Source: Aldrovandia affinis
Lineage: Eukaryota; Chordata; Actinopteri; Notacanthiformes; Halosauridae
Reading direction: 5' to 3'
Assembly (NCBI GenBank): GCA_029706075.1
Contig: JAINUG010000135.1
Location: 2,744,001-2,808,000, forward strand
Length of the DNA stretch: 64,000 nt
Shown here piece after piece: positions 49,101-61,100 of this stretch (position 1 is its first letter; every line of letters begins with the position of its first letter). The position numbers and the translations under genes are program-made. The notes under the pieces are model-generated. The model made no database searches and was not told the DNA's origin. It saw only the letters and a program-made list of their open reading frames with translations.

Positions 49101-52100
49101 AATAAAATAACTTTCACCTTAATTTAAGAACAAATACCAATACAAGGTAATTCCACAACCTTGACCTGACATTGAGCAAACTGGCTTTTGTTCTCCTCAA
49201 CCCCATTCTGTCCAAATCACGTAAATGTAGTAAAATATCTATGAGAACAAATATATAACCACAATATTGTCAATTTTGCATCCCAAACGTATTCACATTT
49301 ATGTTAAATTACTCTCTTTCAATGTTCATTTGTTTCATTTTGAATTTGCTCTAAAATAATAATATGGGAATTTATACAATTCAAAAAATATTATTTTCCA
49401 CGAGTACAGGGCCCCAAATTAAGTCATTATTACTATAAAAATAACGCTATAATTATTAACGTCGTGAAGTTAATGTTGCATGACTAGAGTAGTGTCGCTG
49501 CCAGAAGAGGGAGCCACATTGCAATACAGTTGCTTACTGTGAAGTGACGTTGTAAATGTAAAAACATTATCAGAAAAACTTTGTACATTTACTCTCATCA
49601 ATTAACGTCATTTGATCCAAGTGATAACTGTGAAATTACAAGTAACACGCCTCAAAATCTTTCGGCATGTCTGTATATTTGGGTTGTTGCTATTTTGCGG
49701 CGCAAACAAGCAGACGTATAAAAAAGTGGAATCGATTAAAAGAATTATGCCTGTCCCATTAGCTAAAAATATAAAATGTCAAAGCAGAGGAAATGAATGA
49801 GAAACAACTTAAACCCGTGCTGTGTGAAGGTTAGTAGATTGTGGTATACAAGTTTATTTGACTAAGTTTAAAAAAACTTTTTTTTAAATATAGTATGAAG
49901 TTCAACTACAGTGAATGAACAGTTATTAGAGAACGTTCTATGTTAAATAATTTGGGGGGGCGGAGAACGAGTGATGTAAGGCGGACCAAAATACATAAAT
50001 GTTAAGTCACGTGAGCCGGAGTGACCCTTTACTTTAAACGCGGAGAAGCATTGGAATCAGCTGGCATCCTTACGCGTCACTGCCCGGGACAGTGTGAATA
50101 AGAGGCACGGACCTGCCCCAGCCTCTGTACTCTGGAGTTTCCATGGTGCACTGTTGCTGATCTGAAGTCGGCCAGTGTAGTGTAGCGTGTTGTGTTTATA
50201 CTTACTTTTTCAATCGAGCACCAACAGAGGTGTGTTAAGGTAAGCCTCGAGCTACGGTTTTATATGTTCAGACGCTTTCATTGTTGGTTTCTTACGAGTT
50301 CGCATTCCGGTGTATTCAACGCAATGCCATAGCCAAGGTGAATTGAGAATCGGATGTTTAGCTGGCAAGTGCAGCCGCTGTTGCAACTGATTTATTTCAA
50401 ATTACTTTGTACCTTAAATATCTATGCGATTCTTTATTTTGCAGCTTTTAAAAAGGCTAATACGGAAGCCTGCAACTGAAAACGAGACAAATATTTAGCA
50501 TGTATATTGTTACGGGTTTACTTCACATTACTTTATATAGTTACTCCGTTAACTTTGTCGAATAATTAGAAATCGGAATATTCAATGCCCTTGGATGTTT
50601 AACGTAAACTTCGTTAGTCTATGTCAATATAATCGTGGTTTGGTTACGGTTAATTGGCAATGGTTTTTGTCATTTAATTGCCTACTGTAAATGCAAGTGA
50701 CAGGTGTTCCATTGAGTAGTCTGCACTGGACAATTTTGTTTCTCAACGTTACATTTGGGTAAAAAGGAACTTCTTCTCTGTGTATTTACAGTAACATGTA
50801 AAGTTACAATGTCGCCAATGGCAGCTGCGGGGGTTTTAAAGTTGGGGATTTATCCATAGAGACGGGCTGATAGAACAGTCCATTACGCATCTATCACGGT
50901 TCTATCTCTGAGGAATTACTACTGGACTCAGGAACGTGTGACGTCATGGAACCTAATGGGGCCCATATCCAAGAAGTTCCTACCGAGGTGACCTGGGACC
51001 ACTGGGTGGAGGGGGTGGTTGATCCGGTTGTGCTAAACAGTGCCCTGTGAGACATTCTCAGATATCCTGCAGGGAAACCATTGTTCTGGTTAGTTTTGGA
51101 ATGGGGAACATTAGCTTGCTGATTGAGCCTTCCCGGACACATGATGCTTACTGTATGTCTCCAGAGGTTGCCAACTTTCTCCTTCTAGAAGCAGGGGGTG
51201 TGAATACTTGTGTGAATAATTATTTAGATAACACATTTTCGATACAGAAAATAAGACCGTGTTTACAATGTAAAGACAAAGTGATCCCAAAACCCTTGGG
51301 CGGGGACATTCTGCACATATATTCATCATATAGCATTGGCAAGGGGCCAGCAGACAAAGAGTTGCTAAAATTGATCCATCTATCTTGAGCTCATCTTCCC
51401 AGAAGCAACTCGAGTTACAATCTACTCATCAGCTACAACACCTGTTGTCCCTGGTGATTGTGTAAAAGGTCAAGTGAATGGCATATTTGAACTAGCGCAA
51501 AACAGGCTAATGCCCCACTATCTTTTTACCATTGTGTATTTTTTTTTACATGTATCACATTCTAAAGGTCTGAATGGTATTTAAAGATTTCATTCATGAA
51601 AGCAGTCTATGTTTTATATTGAGGACACACAAAATACTTTCTCTGTCTGTAATATTTAGGCTGCGTACTTGAATGCAAAAGATCCAAAATTCCCAACCAC
51701 TTCAATATTCATTGTATGCGTTACTAATGAGTATGTAGATTTGTTCCATTTAGAGTGTGAGTTAAAAATTGTCCGCAGTGCCAAAGTAAACCCTTCCTAT
51801 TTCAGCTACACTCCAGTCATGTGATTAAACTGAAAGCAGTTTTTTCTTTTTCTTTTCTTTCTCAATTCAGCCTCGAAATGGAAAACCAAGAGAGCTCTTG
51901 GCTCTTTCTCACTCAGGGATAGAATTTACAGCTTCTGGCTCCACTCCCATGCAGAACAGACTCCCAACATCTACAGCTGAGAGAGGGATCGAGGGAGAGG
52001 GAGAGGGAGAGAGGGAGATAAAAGAAAGGGAGGGGAAACCACTCTGGCCCCTCACAGTTTATTGATTTTTACTTTCAGTGTCGCTGCGCTATGAACGTGA

Positions 52101-55100
52101 AAGAATGCACATGTTGGTAGGGGGGAATTCCTCTTTCCGAGAGGAACGCTGGCGCACTTCCAGGGATCGTTTTGAACAAAGCCTGCTGAAAAGGCCCGGT
52201 CTGGATAGCTCAAACCCCCGTCGCATCTTTTTTTGTCCCACTGCCCCCTCTCAATGGGCCCTGTGTACAAGCCGCGTACCCATTCAGGTTTCCCAGAACC
52301 TCCCCTACCCCCTCCCTCTGTGCCTGCCTGCCCCAGCCTATTACATAATGGGCTGAGCCAATGCTTGGGTGGGTGGCGGCAGTAGTCCCTACCCCTTCTG
52401 TCAGACATGGGGCATGTGCACTGGACACGTGGCCTGGAGCCCAGAGGTCTGCTTCACCTTGCACCCCATTCAATTATTTTTGCCCTGGCCCTCGTGCACT
52501 CGTTCTCCTCTCAGACTTGTTGTCTGGTTCTCTGTGGCTCAGTTGGTAGAGCACAGCGTTGGCAATGCTTAGGTTGTGGGTTCAATCCCCACTGGGGCCA
52601 CATATACTGAAAAATGTATGCATTCACTACTGAATCAAGTTCCTAATGGATCGACTGCATGTGGAAATGTATGCATTCACTACTGTAAGTCGCTTTGGAT
52701 AAAAGCGTCTGCTAAATGGTGTATATTAGACTTGTTGTTCGTCTCTGTGTTGTAAGTACAGGTAACTGCAAAAGTAAAGTGTCTTAATAGGGTGTTGGGC
52801 CACCAGAACAGCTTTAATGAATCTTGGCATAGATTCTGCAAGTGTGTTCTGATGTACAGTATATTGGAGGAATATAACACCGTTCTTCTACGAGAAGTTC
52901 CATCATTTGTTGTTTTTTTGATTGCAGTGGAAAATGTTGTCTCGGGCACCTCTCCAGAATCTCTCATAAGTGTTCAATTAGGTTGAGATCTGGTGACTGA
53001 GATGGCCATGGCATGTGGTTTACATTGTTTTCATGCTCATCAAACCATTCAGTGATCCCATGTGCCCTGTGGATGGGACATTGTCATCTTGGAAGAGACC
53101 ACTCCAATCAAGATAGAAATTCCTCACTATAGGATGATGGTGATGACTTGGAATGGCTTTGTTTTTACTTGCCGTTTTCTTTGCCCTCTAAGGGATTGAG
53201 TGGACCTATACCATGCCAGGATAATGCACCCCACACCATAACAAAGCTGCCAGAACCCTTCATTTGCGTGTTTATGTTACGTGTCATTTGTGTTTCCTAT
53301 ATTTTGGCACTTACTTGTACCCTTTTTGCTTCTCTTAGTCTTCATCCACATGCAGTCGATCCATTAGGAACTTGATTTGCACTGGCGTCAGTTTCACAGA
53401 AAGGTTGAGGGTGGAGGGTTGGATTTATTAAATCCCATTTGTCATGGGAAAAATACCACAGAGTTCCCTCGGCCCCTTTCTGCTCCGTAGTGCGACTGGC
53501 TGGAGAAAGACTCCGAGGCATTGTTTTAGGATCCCTTTGTGTTTCTGCGGAGGGTCACGTGACCGTTAATTTACGTTTCACCCACACGCACAGTGCTTCT
53601 CGTGTGGACACGTGTGTCAGAGGAGGCTGTAAACGAGCAGCACCTGGCGGATGATGTCAGCCCACTCCACAGGCTCCAGCTTCAGTTGCATGGGACACTT
53701 AAAAAGAGGCACATGGGGGCTCTCTCATTCCATTGGTCTCATTTGTGTTGCATGTTCGTAGCCTTTGAACACCAGGAGGCTTTATTTTTAGTACAGTAAG
53801 GTACAGTGTCTCTGGCAATCCAAGATTAGTCTGAAATAGCCTTTATAATCTATACAAGAGTGTTTGGTGTTTTCCTGTGTTGTCTTATTGGGGGGAAGGG
53901 TGTGGTTCAGGGGGCTACTTAGTGGTGCATCCAGTTAAGATGGTTGTGCCTTGTATAATGATGTGCTTGGATCTAGTCCAGACTATGCCAGTGGCAAAGT
54001 GACTGGGAGTCCTGCAAGACAATATAATTTGCTGTGGCATCACTCAGGGAAAGAGGGGTTTGTGTGGCCACTGGCCGCTACTCCTTTGAGACTCCTCTGG
54101 TTGATTGGACGCTACAGTTTTCCGACATCAGCGGTGCCACCCTCCACCACAGTAGCTGCAATAGATTAGCTGGTGGTTTGCAGTGTGGAAAAGAAGTTGA
54201 TGACTTCACCAATTTCAGAGGATACGCTTGCTGGTTCTCTCCTTCCAAAATTCAGAGGATGTTATAGTGCTGGAATGGGCCTAGAGTTGTGATAGCACAT
54301 GCTAAAATGGGGAACTGAAGACCAAAAATGATGGTTCCACAGTGGTTATGGTCATCTTTGGAAAGATTAAATGGAATGCATCTTAGCCACTGGATGCTGA
54401 CACGGACTGAGCTGGAGTCACTTGGCAATAGTGGACTTGCTGCAGTTTTCAGTCTCAATGGAGCATGTTGGATTCTTGTAGAAATTCAGTCCATTCTTTC
54501 TTCCCCTCCCACAGGTCTCCCACAGGAGCCCCCAAGCCCTACAGCCCCACTGGAGAGAGCAATCACAGCTCGATATCTCACAGCTCTGCTGAAGCCCGCA
54601 CTCCCACCCCACCACCACCCGCCAAGGAGAAGTCCCCTTCGCCCAAACCGCCCAGCAACAAGCCTAGCAGCCAGCACGATTCCGGTGGCAGCATGAGCGT
54701 AGCTGACCTCCCCACCTTCACCCCCTCCCTCTACCCGCCCACCGCGTTCAACTACGAGCGGCCTCGCCACTTCATCCAGTCCCAGCCCCACTTCCAGGCC
54801 CCGAGCTATGAGAGCCTACAGCAAGGACAGGCTGCCTTCCCCAACGGGAGCCTCCCCAAGGCCTCCCCGTCCTCATCCACACTGAGCTCCCCGATCTCCA
54901 CACCCGCATCCTCCATGAGCTCTCCCCGGGACCCCCAGCCCCCCCAGCCCCTCTCCCCTCCCGGGGCCCCATGCGGTCCAGCGTCACGCTGATCCCCAAA
55001 TCTGCTGGCACCCAGCCCCAGCCCCAGCCAGCCACAGCACCCCTCTTCAGCAGCCTTTCTCTCCTCCGTCCTGCCGTCCCAGACCGCCCCCCAGCCCAAA

Positions 55101-58100
55101 TTGGCCCCCGCCCCTCTCCTTAAATCCTCCTCCCCGCATTCGCCCACCCCCCCAAGCTCCTTCCCCAAGGCCACCGACACACCTCCGCAGACCATGTCTT
55201 TGCCCGCCAATCATTCTCCTCCCTCCGCCACCCCACCTGGCCTATCCCCATCCCTCCCCAGCACCACTGCCACACCCCAGCAGGGCATGGCCCCGGCTCC
55301 GTTCGTGTCCCTGCCCGCCAACTACAAAGGGTCTTCCAACAGGTGCGTTCTACCTGTGCAATGACGGGTGCTGCTCTCTAGAAACCTGGCAGCAGCATCT
55401 GTGTGCTGAGTTTCTTCATGGTGTTTTGCATTTTATAAAAACCTTTTTTGCTGTTGTTTGTTTGACTGCTCTCCACCTTTCAGTTTCCCTAAGCCCATCC
55501 TGAAGAAGACGGCCTGCCGGCCAGTGTCCCGCTCCACCGACGAGGAGATCCAAGGCTCCAAGGATGCCCTCATCCAGGACCTAGAGAAGAAACTGCGCTG
55601 CAAGGAGGCACGCAGGAGGAACAACAGCCAGGTATCTGTCCCAAGGTAGAGATGTGGACATGAGTCTCTGTACAGGGGGAGACTCCACGCTGGTGAGTCT
55701 GGGGTCCTGCTTTTAAAGTGCCAGTATTTTATAATATGCCCTTGTGGCAACGGATGCGAATTGCAAACAGAGTCAAATCGAAACCAAACAATGGGTGTTG
55801 TGTTGCAAAATCCATCGTTAACTCGCATATAATTTGATAACCCCCCATGCTGGTGAATGCCGGCATTCAAAGATGTAGGCTACGCATGACCAGGTATTTG
55901 CATGAGAATCGATGTAGCGGTGTACCTTTTGGTAAGATTGTTAGGAGTCCAGGTAAGATGGTCATCTGACTCTAGATGATTTTTCACTGTTGAGTAGACT
56001 AAATATGCAATAAAACGAACTCTACGAATTTAGTTACCTGCCGTGATTTGTATAGTTCCCCAGCTCTGGCAATCAATGAAAGTGGTAAGTTCGCTAGTTA
56101 CACTTGCTCACACATGAGTAAAGCATTTTAGAAACCTTGTTGGGCATTGTAAAAGTTTGATTTTAATAAGCATATCTGTCACCACCAAAGTGCACCCTGA
56201 TTATTATCTGCAACCAGTATGACTGCATAAACTAATTGAACTATTTTGAAAATTATGAATGATTATGAATGATCATTGCCAAACACAAAAATTAAATATT
56301 TGAAGACAGTGGAAAGTATTTCTCTGCCTACATGAGCGCAACCTTACCGATTTGGGGTGGAGTGTATTCATTGTAGTCAGCTAGGTGAAAGCATGAATGA
56401 AGCTGCACTCCTCAAAGTCTAAGAACAGTGGTATTGTCTATTTCGCCCTAAGTTAATTCCCAGATATACATTGCTCGTATTGTAGTTCACTCTTTCAACT
56501 GGTGGCAGAAATCTATCATGGAAGAAGGTTTTGTAACCAAGATGAAAGGTTATTCACATAGTCTTCTTTACAATGAGTTGTGTTGGCTGTGCTGCATTTG
56601 AATTATTAAAGAGGTTGGTCTGTACTTTGAATGGATCATTCCAGTTAAAACCGGTTGGCAAGTTGCCTTTGGATCAAAGGGCTTTGCCCAGTCCAGCAAA
56701 ATGGTCTCATTGGGCTAGTGCTCAGTGATTAATTGGTGGCAGCTGCTGTGCTGTGTTCAGTAAGATCCACTGCCTGGAATGTGAACTTCAGATGGGTGCT
56801 TTGCCAATAAAATTCCTGACCTGTTGCTGGTACCCTATCCCCTAACAGAAGCTGTCCTATGAGGAGCGCATGGCTCGGAGGTTGCTAGGTCCAGACAACG
56901 CAGCTGCAGTCTTTGATCTTGAGAATTCCCCAGACTCTCAGCCCGAGCAGGTATAGTCCATAAATTTTACTTTCTGAATCCATTACCCCCCACCCCACCC
57001 ATTAACTAACTTAAATAATTGAATTTGGTGATAATGAGGGACCTATTGTTTAACCTTTGTTACGGTAACGATTGAGGTGGTTCTCTGTGGCTCAGTTGGT
57101 AGAGCATGGCGTTGGCAATGCTTAGGTCGTGGGTTCAATTCCCACTGGGGCCACATATGCTGAAAAATGTATGCATTCACTACTGTAAGTCGCTTTGGAT
57201 AAAAGCGTCTGCTAAATGGCATATAAAAAAAAAAAGGTGTTGAAGAAATCACCAGGGATTGTGGTGTACTGCTACACAGTTTACAGCCTTGCAGATGCAA
57301 CCACATTCAGGTGTGGTTGTTGACACTTGGAAAGAAAATTCTGGTTTCTGCGAATGTTCTTGGTGGTTGTGAACTGTCCAGAACATGGATGTGCTTTCCA
57401 AAATGAAATGACAGTGGGGTGCAAGACCCCCCCCAAAAATGGTCATCTCTTCAGGGTGTGCTACCCTCTTCCCACTTTTTGAGATGAATTTGCTTTTTCA
57501 TGACTGAGTCAGAGAACATATTTCACATTTATTTTGGTCAAAAAGGTCAAAGAAAGTACCAGAGAGGAGAATGTTGACGCATTAACGTTCACCTCTGTAG
57601 CCTGTTCTTAATGAAGTCTTAACAGATGTCCACTGTTATATTTAACTTAATGCCAACGGGTGTGTCACATGCGCATGTGTGGACTGGCATTTGGACTGGC
57701 GTTCGGTGCATGTCGTGTACTGTCCGCACTCCTCTGTCATTGCCCATCACTGGGGCCCGCCACACAATGGCAGCGGGGGGAGGAAAGATTTCTGCCTTTT
57801 CCTGTCTGTCATCGGCTTCATGAGATAATGTGGGACCAAACTGCATCCCTCTTCCAAGAAGGGGGGCCATAAATAGCAGGTGTGAAGTCCCTGTGCCAGT
57901 GCAGCATTCTGACAATGATCAGTAGCGTGGGACGCCAGCAGAGCCCGCCCCTCCGTGCACACGTGTGGTCACCTCACGCCAAGGTTGTAAAGACCAAAAA
58001 CGAGTTAAATCGGTGGCAAATATGTCAGATGTTGTCCTCTGCTGCTAACCTATACACCAAATGTTAATGCAATCTTGCGAAGTTTTGTCTCTTTTCCCTC

Positions 58101-61100
58101 CATCACTACTAAGTATTTGAAATGGACTGAAATGTTTACGTGCGATGGATTGGCGACCTGTCCAGGGCGTATTCCTGCCTCTCGTCCAATGCATGTTGGG
58201 ATAGGCTCCAGCCCCCCGCGACCCTGATCAGGAATAAGCGGGTTAGATAATGAGTGAGTGAGTGAGTGAAATGTTTACTTAACAGGTAACCTTCTTTTAT
58301 CATTCTGTCTTTGCAGTCAGACTTACCAGAAGGAAGGCACACTGGCGGAATATGGTAAACTGCGCCTTGGGAATGGGAAAAGTGTGCACTGACCCAAAAC
58401 TTTAACATTGTTGAAACGTTAGAATTACCTTGGTTTTACCCCACTTTGTGAAGTGACGAAAATGTCACGTGGCCTCTCCAGGTTGTGCATTTTTGTTTCT
58501 GGAATGAATCGGTGTTCATTATTTATTCATTTGTCTAGCCGATGATAAAGAAGTGTGCAGAGAGACGCTGACCTAAAGAAAGTAGGGTGAACACAAAATA
58601 AGGCCACTTTAGTTGCATTTATTTATATCAATCTGATATCTGGATTTAGTTTCTTGGCGCTGGGGCGTGTTTGTGGGCCATTTCCACTGGCTCCGTTCCC
58701 TCCTCGAACATGCTGTAATGGGGACAATTATAGCCTCTTTGAACTGGACTGACCCGTCTCCAAGGGGATGATGTCTCTCTTCCCCCCTCTGGGTGTCTCC
58801 TCATGTCAGTTCCGTCAACAGTTTGGTGGGGCGGTTGTTGCCTCTGGGGCTCATGACCTGGGCGAGAGGGTTGCCATGCCCTTTTATCAGCATGCTTCAC
58901 TTAAGCGCCATCCGTTAATCAGTAAAGCGCCAGCTGTATACATGGGTTACATAACGCGCTGTACAACATGTAAGTGTGACTGATTGATGCTGCCTCAGTT
59001 ATGAACATCTGCTAACCCAGCAAGACTAATTGCTACACAACTTGATTCTGAATGGTACCAGAACATGCATGAACTAGCATTCAAGCAACCTACAGTGTTT
59101 GCAGGTCTTCAACTTGGCATTCAGAGATCAATGAAAATGATTTGGCATGGCTCTGTCATGGCTCTGTTCATCAGTTACGATGGTGGCTGAGGTGAAAGGC
59201 CCCTTCAGTTTGTTTGTTGTCCGTCCTCCCCCTCTGTCTCAGGAGCGCGCACCACTCTGGCACCGATGCCAACGAGGGTTCGGCCATCCAGGAGAAGTGC
59301 TACGCCCCTCGATTCCTGCAGGTGCCGCAGGACCTCACTGTGGAAGAAGGGCGATTTTGCAGGATTGACTTTAAGGTATGCTCATGCGGTTCTCTGTGGC
59401 TCAGTTGGTAGAGCACAGCGTTGGCAACGTTTAGGTTGTGGGTTCAATCCCCACTGGGGACACATATACTGAAAAAAAATGTATGCATTCACTACTGTAA
59501 GTTGCTTTGGATAAAAGCGTCTGCTAAATGGCGTATATTATATTGTATTATTTCTAGTACGCATTCATTTAATGGCCCATCTGTGAAATGGAATATGTGC
59601 AACGATTCAAGTGCCACTGTAGTTCATTCCGGTATTAAGTATTAAACGGTAATTGCGCCCAAATATTTGTAGTTTGAGGCTTTGGTACCTAACATTGTTG
59701 AAATATTGGGGGGGGTGATTGTAATTGTATAATTAAACTATGTATAATTTCTCCAATTATACACGGTTATTGAACATCATCTGTTCATACCTGCTGCTAG
59801 TCTGCTCCTGGCTGTGCCTCCGTTCCTGCCTGAGCCATCTATTAAGCACCAGCAAAGCAAACCTCTTTTACAATGCTATTCATCACTAGCTGCACCAGGG
59901 CACCTGTATCAATACATGCAGTAACTGACAAAATCACTTGCATTAACAATTTGGTAGTTTAGATGCTTTAATAAACAGAACAGCAGAACCTTCTGCGGAA
60001 GTAGGTGCGTCTCTAGTTGGCAGTCCATAACGTCAATGCTAGCCAATAATTCACAAAGCTAACCTGTTACTAGAGGCCTCTGATTGTTTTGGCACCCCTC
60101 TGCTTCTGCCCATGTCCTTTAACAACCGAGCTGCCAACTTTGAGAGGTGACCATGACAAACCGTTAAGATTTGATTCAAAATCTTTGGATGAGATTGCGT
60201 ACCTTGAGCGGGAGGGGGAGGGGGAGGGGAAGTACAGCGCATATTATTTTTCTCGGAAACGTGTTTTCCGTGTAACACTATACACAATACACATTTACAA
60301 AATGCCGGAACTGGTTTGATTGCATGCGAATCTACAGGTGTGGGATCATCTGAGGCTCAAGCTCAATGCGTGAGTTGGCGGGCCTGTGTGTATTCGATTT
60401 GAATACATTTCTCTGAAGTATTGAGCAACAACAGATGTAGCTAAGTGAAGTTGCATTGCCAAATAGTTTTCATAACTAAACGACATTGTGTACCCGTCTC
60501 CATGGGACGAAAACGGTAGATTTATCATTGTTTGCTAAATATTAATTGTGAGCTACATTTTGGCCTCGCTATGACTCGCGCCGCTTCTCTGTGACACTAA
60601 TTGGTGCAGGTGTTTTGTGGGACAACATTTATTGACTTTAGGTGCAGCATGGATCAAGTCATTGATTGAGGGGGACACATATTTTTCTAGGGTTGTGTTC
60701 TGCAAACATTTTGCTATGGTTGCTATTGAACGCTTTGTTTGCTTACAATAACAGCGCTCTGTTTGCAACATTTTTTTCTCCTTCACACATCCTAGATGTG
60801 CTTTTGAGCAGAGAACTGTGTTGTCCTGGGGTATCAGTATAGGCAAAAGTGTAGCTGTCACTGAGAACACCACTTTCTTGCGTTGAAAACCAGACTTATG
60901 CCCCATTCACTTTAATGGTGCTTGTGAGTTTTGAAAGTAGGAATTGTTCTGAACAAACATCTTCTGCAACACTCTGTTATTTGTGTAAAGCAAAATGCTA
61001 TTCCTCCCACCATATGACCACATGAAAGGCTCTTGTCAAAAACATGTAGAGATTTATTTTTTTCATTTGTATTTCATTTTTCAAGTGTAACTCATAAATT

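Larger units (their letters stand above)
42975..54514 (+). other. myot: Large myotilin intron
   Basis: An 11.5 kb intron of the long form. It holds the facing GT/AC blocks, DIRS relic, several SINEs, the DNA-transposon relic and the candidate first exon near 50060-50239. A GA-rich tract lies at 51976-52025. The rest, including 43330-45470 and 46780-48000, shows nothing recognised. Confidence 0.6.

Noticed and set aside
51971..52060. GA-rich tract as a regulatory element
   Set aside because: Simple repeat only; nothing in sequence supports a function.
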